Assembly: GCA_937893785.1 (NCBI GenBank)
Contig: CALCSP010000683.1
Coordinates: 1-8,352 of the forward strand
Origin: an uncultured Verrucomicrobiales bacterium
GTDB taxonomy: Bacteria > Verrucomicrobiota > Verrucomicrobiia > Verrucomicrobiales > DEV007
DNA: 8,352 bases
Direction: 5' to 3'
A program made the translations under genes and the position numbers. Under the pieces are notes generated by a model, which was not told where the DNA came from, ran no database searches, and saw only the letters and a program-made list of their open reading frames with translations. Below, piece by piece: positions 5,155 through 8,352 of this stretch; position 1 is the stretch's first letter, and each line of letters starts with the position of its first letter.

Positions 5155-8100
5155 TTATCGCGAAATCTTCAGGCGGGCAAAACGCCTGGATCCGAAATCA
5201 TCAAGAGCAACGCGGTCAATCACAGTTGATTCGGGAATACCTTGGGGTGTTATCCCTGAAATATAGAGTTGGAACTCCGGGTCAGCCGGTATCCAGTTCA
5301 CAAGATCCGCTGAAAACTCCACTTCAACTCGGGTGTCCACGGCGGCTGTCTGGTAAGTCAGGGCAAGAAACATCGCGCCATCCTTCTCGATGATAGACTG
5401 AAAATACCCCCTGTCATGAGCAGTCAGGGGGTCAGTGCCCAAAGCATATTCCACGAGGTTGGAATAACCATCACCATCTAAATCAATGCCACTACCCGAA
5501 ATCGCTGGGTCCGCGGCCAATGCATGAGGAAAGTTATTCCAAGCCCAGGTAAAATAAGCATCAGCAACTAATCCAGGACTTCCACCCAACCGACCACTTG
5601 GCCGCCAACCCGCAGCGATCTCCCAGTAAACAACATGGGCAGAGGCATCAAGAACCGTCAGGGAATAACCGTCTCCATCTGTGGATTCATGCCAAGCATC
5701 ATCATAGGTAAATGCCTGCACGGTGTCTCCTGAAGGGTCTAGCAAGATAATTTCCTCTGTGTCATTTTTCAGACTTCCATCGTACTCGCCAGCCACCACC
5801 TCCAAATTGCCATACCGTTTTATAAAGGCTTCATGGTTCTTAACGATGACAGTGCAAGCGCCCGGATGAAGCAGATAATTGTCCAAGACACATTCAACAG
5901 CCCCGGCAAGGCTGTAACCGGAGAGATCAATAGTAAATTTCCCGGTATTGACCAATTCAATAAATTCAAAATCATCATTATTGTCAAAGCCTGCTTCTAT
6001 CTCGACCGCATCAGGTCCGGCGGGATTATACATCACCTCACTGATACGCAATGCAGTTGAATTTTTCGGGGGGTCCACAGTTCCAGGTGATCCTCCCCAT
6101 CGGCTGCTTGCCTGCCATTGGCCCTCTTCACGCCAACGAAAAAGTTGCTCTTCCTCGTCAACAATCACTAGCGTTGCCCCAAGACCGTCAGCAGCCGGCG
6201 CCCATTTGTCGGAATAGCGAAATTGGTGAATGACCTCACCCTTGGCTCCCTTGAGAATCACATCCTCACCGGAATTACTCAGTGATTTGGAGGCAAAAGA
6301 ACCAGCTACAACCGCCCCCTGTCCATAGCGACTCGTAAAAGCGGCAAGGTTAGACACAACCACCGCGTATTGCCCACTGCCAAGCTGGATTGCCCCAAAG
6401 GTAAAATCAAAAGCTCCGGAAAAACGAAAGCCTTCCAGATCAATCGAGTCAGGCCCGATATTCAATACCTCTACAAATTCAAATTCGTCATCTTCTGCAA
6501 ACCCGGCAAGAATCTCACCGGGCCGCGGATCACCGGGATGAAAGTTTAATTCGGTAATCCTGAGATCCGGCAAGCCTGCATCCTCTATTCCCGGAGACCC
6601 TCCAGCAAAGGTACTGGCCCGCCATCCAGATGGACTACTCAATTGGGCAGGGTCCACATCATTGGCACGGTTGATCAGGGACTGTCCGTCACCATCAGTA
6701 GGAGGGTACCATCCGTCATCAAAGTGGAAACTCTGGATAGGGCTGCCAAAAGGACCGGTCAACACGATGTTTTCTCCGGAGTTACTAATGCTGCCGCCAA
6801 ACTCCCCGGCAACGACTGCAACATCGGCACCGTAACGCTCGATGAACGCCGGCAGGTCACTCACAACAACAATATAATTACCACCCGCCAGAATCACATC
6901 ACCAAATGTGAACCGAACCCCCTTGCTAAAAGTAACGCCGGAAAGGTTAATTGGGCTCTCCCCCGCGTTGTGTAGTTCGATGAACTCAAAATCATCCGCA
7001 TCCTCAAACCCGGCAAGGTTCTCATCCTCGGAGGGTGCCTGGGGATTGTACATGATTTCGCTAACCTTTAGTCCTGAAAACGCTCCCTTAATAAAGAAAA
7101 CCGCCTCTGTCAGTGCACTCCATTGCCCACTAGCTCTATCCCTGACCCGCGCCATTATCCGCACGCTATCGGTAATAATAATCCCATGTCCTGTTATTGC
7201 TTGCGGATCAATACTTCCTCCGAATTGACGGGGATCTTCACCTCCAACCGTGAAATAAATCTCCCCACTATTAAGACCGCTTGTGATCTCTAGCTCAAAA
7301 CCTTCGGGCACTTCACCTCCGTGCCGTGAAAAAACCGGTGCTGGTATGTCGGGATACAGCCCGTCAGAAACCATCTGGGCAAGAACCACAGCAGTGCGTC
7401 CCGGAAAAAATTCGCCTGCAAGGCGACCGCTCTCAGTCAACCAATGCTCCCGCGTATATGGATCCATATCCGGGTTACGATTGTCTCCCCACCGCGCCGA
7501 CTCGGCAATAATGGCGCGGTTAATCTGCCCAAGCCGTTCCGCATACATTGAAGCGCAAATCTCCGGAGTAAGAATGCCCCCGTTAGCCATCAGCCTGTTC
7601 AAACGATCCGCAAATGCCAACCGATACTCAGCATTGAGCATCAACCGGCGGTGAATATGCGTAGGGGCACCCAAATCATCAGCATCGGTAACATCATCTT
7701 CCATTAACTGGAATGTCTTCTCCGCGTCCCAGTTGTGGAAAAGCCGCTTCCGCTTCGGGTCATTCCGATGGAAACTGGCATTCCAGTTCTGAAACGCCCA
7801 ATCTGTATTACCGGCATAAAAGTTAATGACCATGTAGTCAATGAAAGCCGAGATATCCAGTATCTGCGTAACCGAAAGATAAGCTGCGTCTTCTGAAAGG
7901 TCTTCCTCAACCGCATCAAGCAAAGCAAGGAATGACTCGCCGGTGCCTGCAACCACATTATCAGGACGGTGCCTGATAATGTCATAGTTGGCCTTATTAC
8001 CGCCACGGTAAGCAGCAGCGAAACTTTCCTCAACAAACTCATGAAGGCAATAGACTCCCCAGTAATATCCATTCAGATAAACGTGTGCATACCTCCCGTG

Positions 8101-8352
8101 TGGTGCAAGGCCGCCTGCCGCATTCTGCAAATCCCCAACAAACTGATCACGGACATACTGGGCACGCAACTGCTGAGCGGTATTTGGATGTGTCCATGCC
8201 TGCTGGTTGGTCGCATCCAGAATCACGGTATTGATACTGTCCGTTGCATCGTCCCCAAATAATGGAAAGCTGAGTTCCCTTGGCCCGTATGGTGCCTTAA
8301 ATTTCAAACGCATGGAGAGCTTATCCGTCTTCCAACGGTCAGTGCTGGTTGC
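5155..8352 (-). CDS. Large exported CotH-kinase / chitobiase-C / triple lamin-tail protein, N-terminus missing
   Basis: The frame is open through the right edge, 13 codons beyond the first Met in view (8313), so the start and any signal peptide lie outside. Residues are counted from that Met. Residues 1-310 are a CotH-type kinase-like domain: RLKFKAPYGP, NGYYWGVYCLHEFVEESF (81-98), the likely catalytic GNTDWAFQN (D171) and metal-binding HNWDAEKTF (D196), 25 residues apart. Residues 324-408 resemble the chitobiase C-terminal domain (PVFSRHGGEVPEGFELEI, IYFTVGGEDPR, QWSALTEAVFF). Three lamin-tail repeats follow (415-575, 583-744, 754-914), each opening with a form of 'SEIMYNP' and 'DFEFIEL' and ending GGSPG. 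DLDGDGYSNLVEYALGTDP (944-962) is a calcium-type loop; a final beta-rich domain contains SADLVNW and ends RRFARLKISR. CotH proteins phosphorylate surface proteins in spores; here the target is unknown. Probably cell-surface or secreted. Confidence 0.9.
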   Translation of the reverse strand, partial: ATSTDRWKTDKLSMRLKFKAPYGPRELSFPLFGDDATDSINTVILDATNQQAWTHPNTAQQLRAQYVRDQFVGDLQNAAGGLAPHGRYAHVYLNGYYWGVYCLHEFVEESFAAAYRGGNKANYDIIRHRPDNVVAGTGESFLALLDAVEEDLSEDAAYLSVTQILDISAFIDYMVINFYAGNTDWAFQNWNASFHRNDPKRKRLFHNWDAEKTFQLMEDDVTDADDLGAPTHIHRRLMLNAEYRLAFADRLNRLMANGGILTPEICASMYAERLGQINRAIIAESARWGDNRNPDMDPYTREHWLTESGRLAGEFFPGRTAVVLAQMVSDGLYPDIPAPVFSRHGGEVPEGFELEITSGLNSGEIYFTVGGEDPRQFGGSIDPQAITGHGIIITDSVRIMARVRDRASGQWSALTEAVFFIKGAFSGLKVSEIMYNPQAPSEDENLAGFEDADDFEFIELHNAGESPINLSGVTFSKGVRFTFGDVILAGGNYIVVVSDLPAFIERYGADVAVVAGEFGGSISNSGENIVLTGPFGSPIQSFHFDDGWYPPTDGDGQSLINRANDVDPAQLSSPSGWRASTFAGGSPGIEDAGLPDLRITELNFHPGDPRPGEILAGFAEDDEFEFVEVLNIGPDSIDLEGFRFSGAFDFTFGAIQLGSGQYAVVVSNLAAFTSRYGQGAVVAGSFASKSLSNSGEDVILKGAKGEVIHQFRYSDKWAPAADGLGATLVIVDEEEQLFRWREEGQWQASSRWGGSPGTVDPPKNSTALRISEVMYNPAGPDAVEIEAGFDNNDDFEFIELVNTGKFTIDLSGYSLAGAVECVLDNYLLHPGACTVIVKNHEAFIKRYGNLEVVAGEYDGSLKNDTEEIILLDPSGDTVQAFTYDDAWHESTDGDGYSLTVLDASAHVVYWEIAAGWRPSGRLGGSPGLVADAYFTWAWNNFPHALAADPAISGSGIDLDGDGYSNLVEYALGTDPLTAHDRGYFQSIIEKDGAMFLALTYQTAAVDTRVEVEFSADLVNWIPADPEFQLYISGITPQGIPESTVIDRVALDDFGSRRFARLKISR
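5572..6054 (-). repeat. Lamin-tail domain 3 of the CotH protein
   Basis: Residues 754-914. It opens ALRISEVMYNPAGP and carries NDDFEFIELVNTG, IDLSGYSLAGAV, AFIKRYG and NDTEEIILL, then closes RLGGSPG. It lies 170-171 residues from domain 2. Unlike the other two repeats it lacks the 'FTFG' strand and has C808 and C820 in that place. Confidence 0.85.
6082..6567 (-). repeat. Lamin-tail domain 2 of the CotH protein
   Basis: Residues 583-744. It opens DLRITELNFHPGDP and carries EDDEFEFVEVLNIG, IDLEGFRFSGAFDFTFG, AFTSRYG and NSGEDVIL, then closes RWGGSPG. It is offset 169 residues from domain 1 and shares its order of motifs, so the two arose by tandem duplication. Confidence 0.85.
6589..7071 (-). 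repeat. Lamin-tail domain 1 of the CotH protein
   Basis: Residues 415-575. It opens LKVSEIMYNPQAP and carries ADDFEFIELHNAG, INLSGVTFSKGVRFTFGDVILAGGNYIVV split over strands, AFIERYG and NSGENIVL, then closes with WRASTFAGGSPG. This matches the LTD fold: 'seimynp', 'efieL.N.g', 'dLsGw' and 'l.pg.y.vv'. Confidence 0.85.
7090..7344 (-). other. Chitobiase/beta-hexosaminidase C-terminal-like domain inside the CotH protein
   Basis: Residues 324-408 follow the pattern P.FS..GG.V..GFEL.I ... G.IYFT..G.DPR ... VRIMARV ... WSAL..A.FF of the small immunoglobulin-like domain found behind glycosidase and CotH domains in secreted bacterial proteins. The usual 'YTtDGsDPR' core is present as YFTVGGEDPR (353-362). 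It probably serves adhesion or spacing rather than catalysis. Confidence 0.7.

Noticed and set aside
5572..7071. Tandem repeats as a CRISPR or DNA-level repeat array
   Set aside because: The periodicity of about 510 bp is visible at protein level as three diverged lamin-tail domains; the DNA copies are not near-identical and there are no short repeat-spacer units.

Overview
The window looks like an ordinary chromosomal stretch from a bacterium of the Verrucomicrobia, probably an Opitutae or Puniceicoccales-like lineage. The main evidence is the large exported protein at the right edge. It combines a CotH-kinase domain, a chitobiase-like C-terminal domain, three lamin-tail domains, a DxDxDGxxNxxE calcium loop and a final 'aDLvnW ... 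RRFaRLkis' domain, a layout I associate with that phylum. The lineage call is an inference without a database search. Several genes lack an obvious Shine-Dalgarno sequence, which would fit this group.

Layout from left to right. At 1-2044 three minus-strand genes are probably co-transcribed in the order dgkA-type lipid kinase, glycolate/D-lactate oxidase-type flavoprotein (GlcD family), and an exported endonuclease/exonuclease/phosphatase-family protein cut by the left edge. At 2134-3321 lies minus-strand fabV (NADH-dependent trans-2-enoyl-CoA reductase), with an intrinsic terminator behind it at 2080-2107. Next, also on the minus strand, is a complete A-type RNase P RNA gene (rnpB, about 3455-3874), with a sigma70-like promoter inside a perfect 24-bp palindrome and a strong GNRA-capped terminator. 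A nitroreductase-family flavoprotein (3962-4570, minus) and a peroxiredoxin (4648-5139, plus) diverge from a 77-bp region that appears to hold two overlapping promoters. From 5155 to the right edge runs the large minus-strand CotH/lamin-tail protein, convergent with the peroxiredoxin and only 15 bp from it.

Functionally this is a housekeeping neighbourhood: fatty-acid elongation (FabV), lipid recycling (DgkA), tRNA processing (RNase P), two-carbon or lactate oxidation (GlcD-like), and a redox pair (nitroreductase plus peroxiredoxin). The large surface or secreted protein is the least understood element. I found no CRISPR array, insertion sequence, tRNA or phage feature, and no clear evidence of a new multi-gene system. 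The observations most worth a second look are the palindrome on the rnpB promoter, the shared -10 region of the divergent redox promoters, the two-cysteine AhpE-like peroxiredoxin, and the repeat architecture of the CotH/lamin-tail protein.
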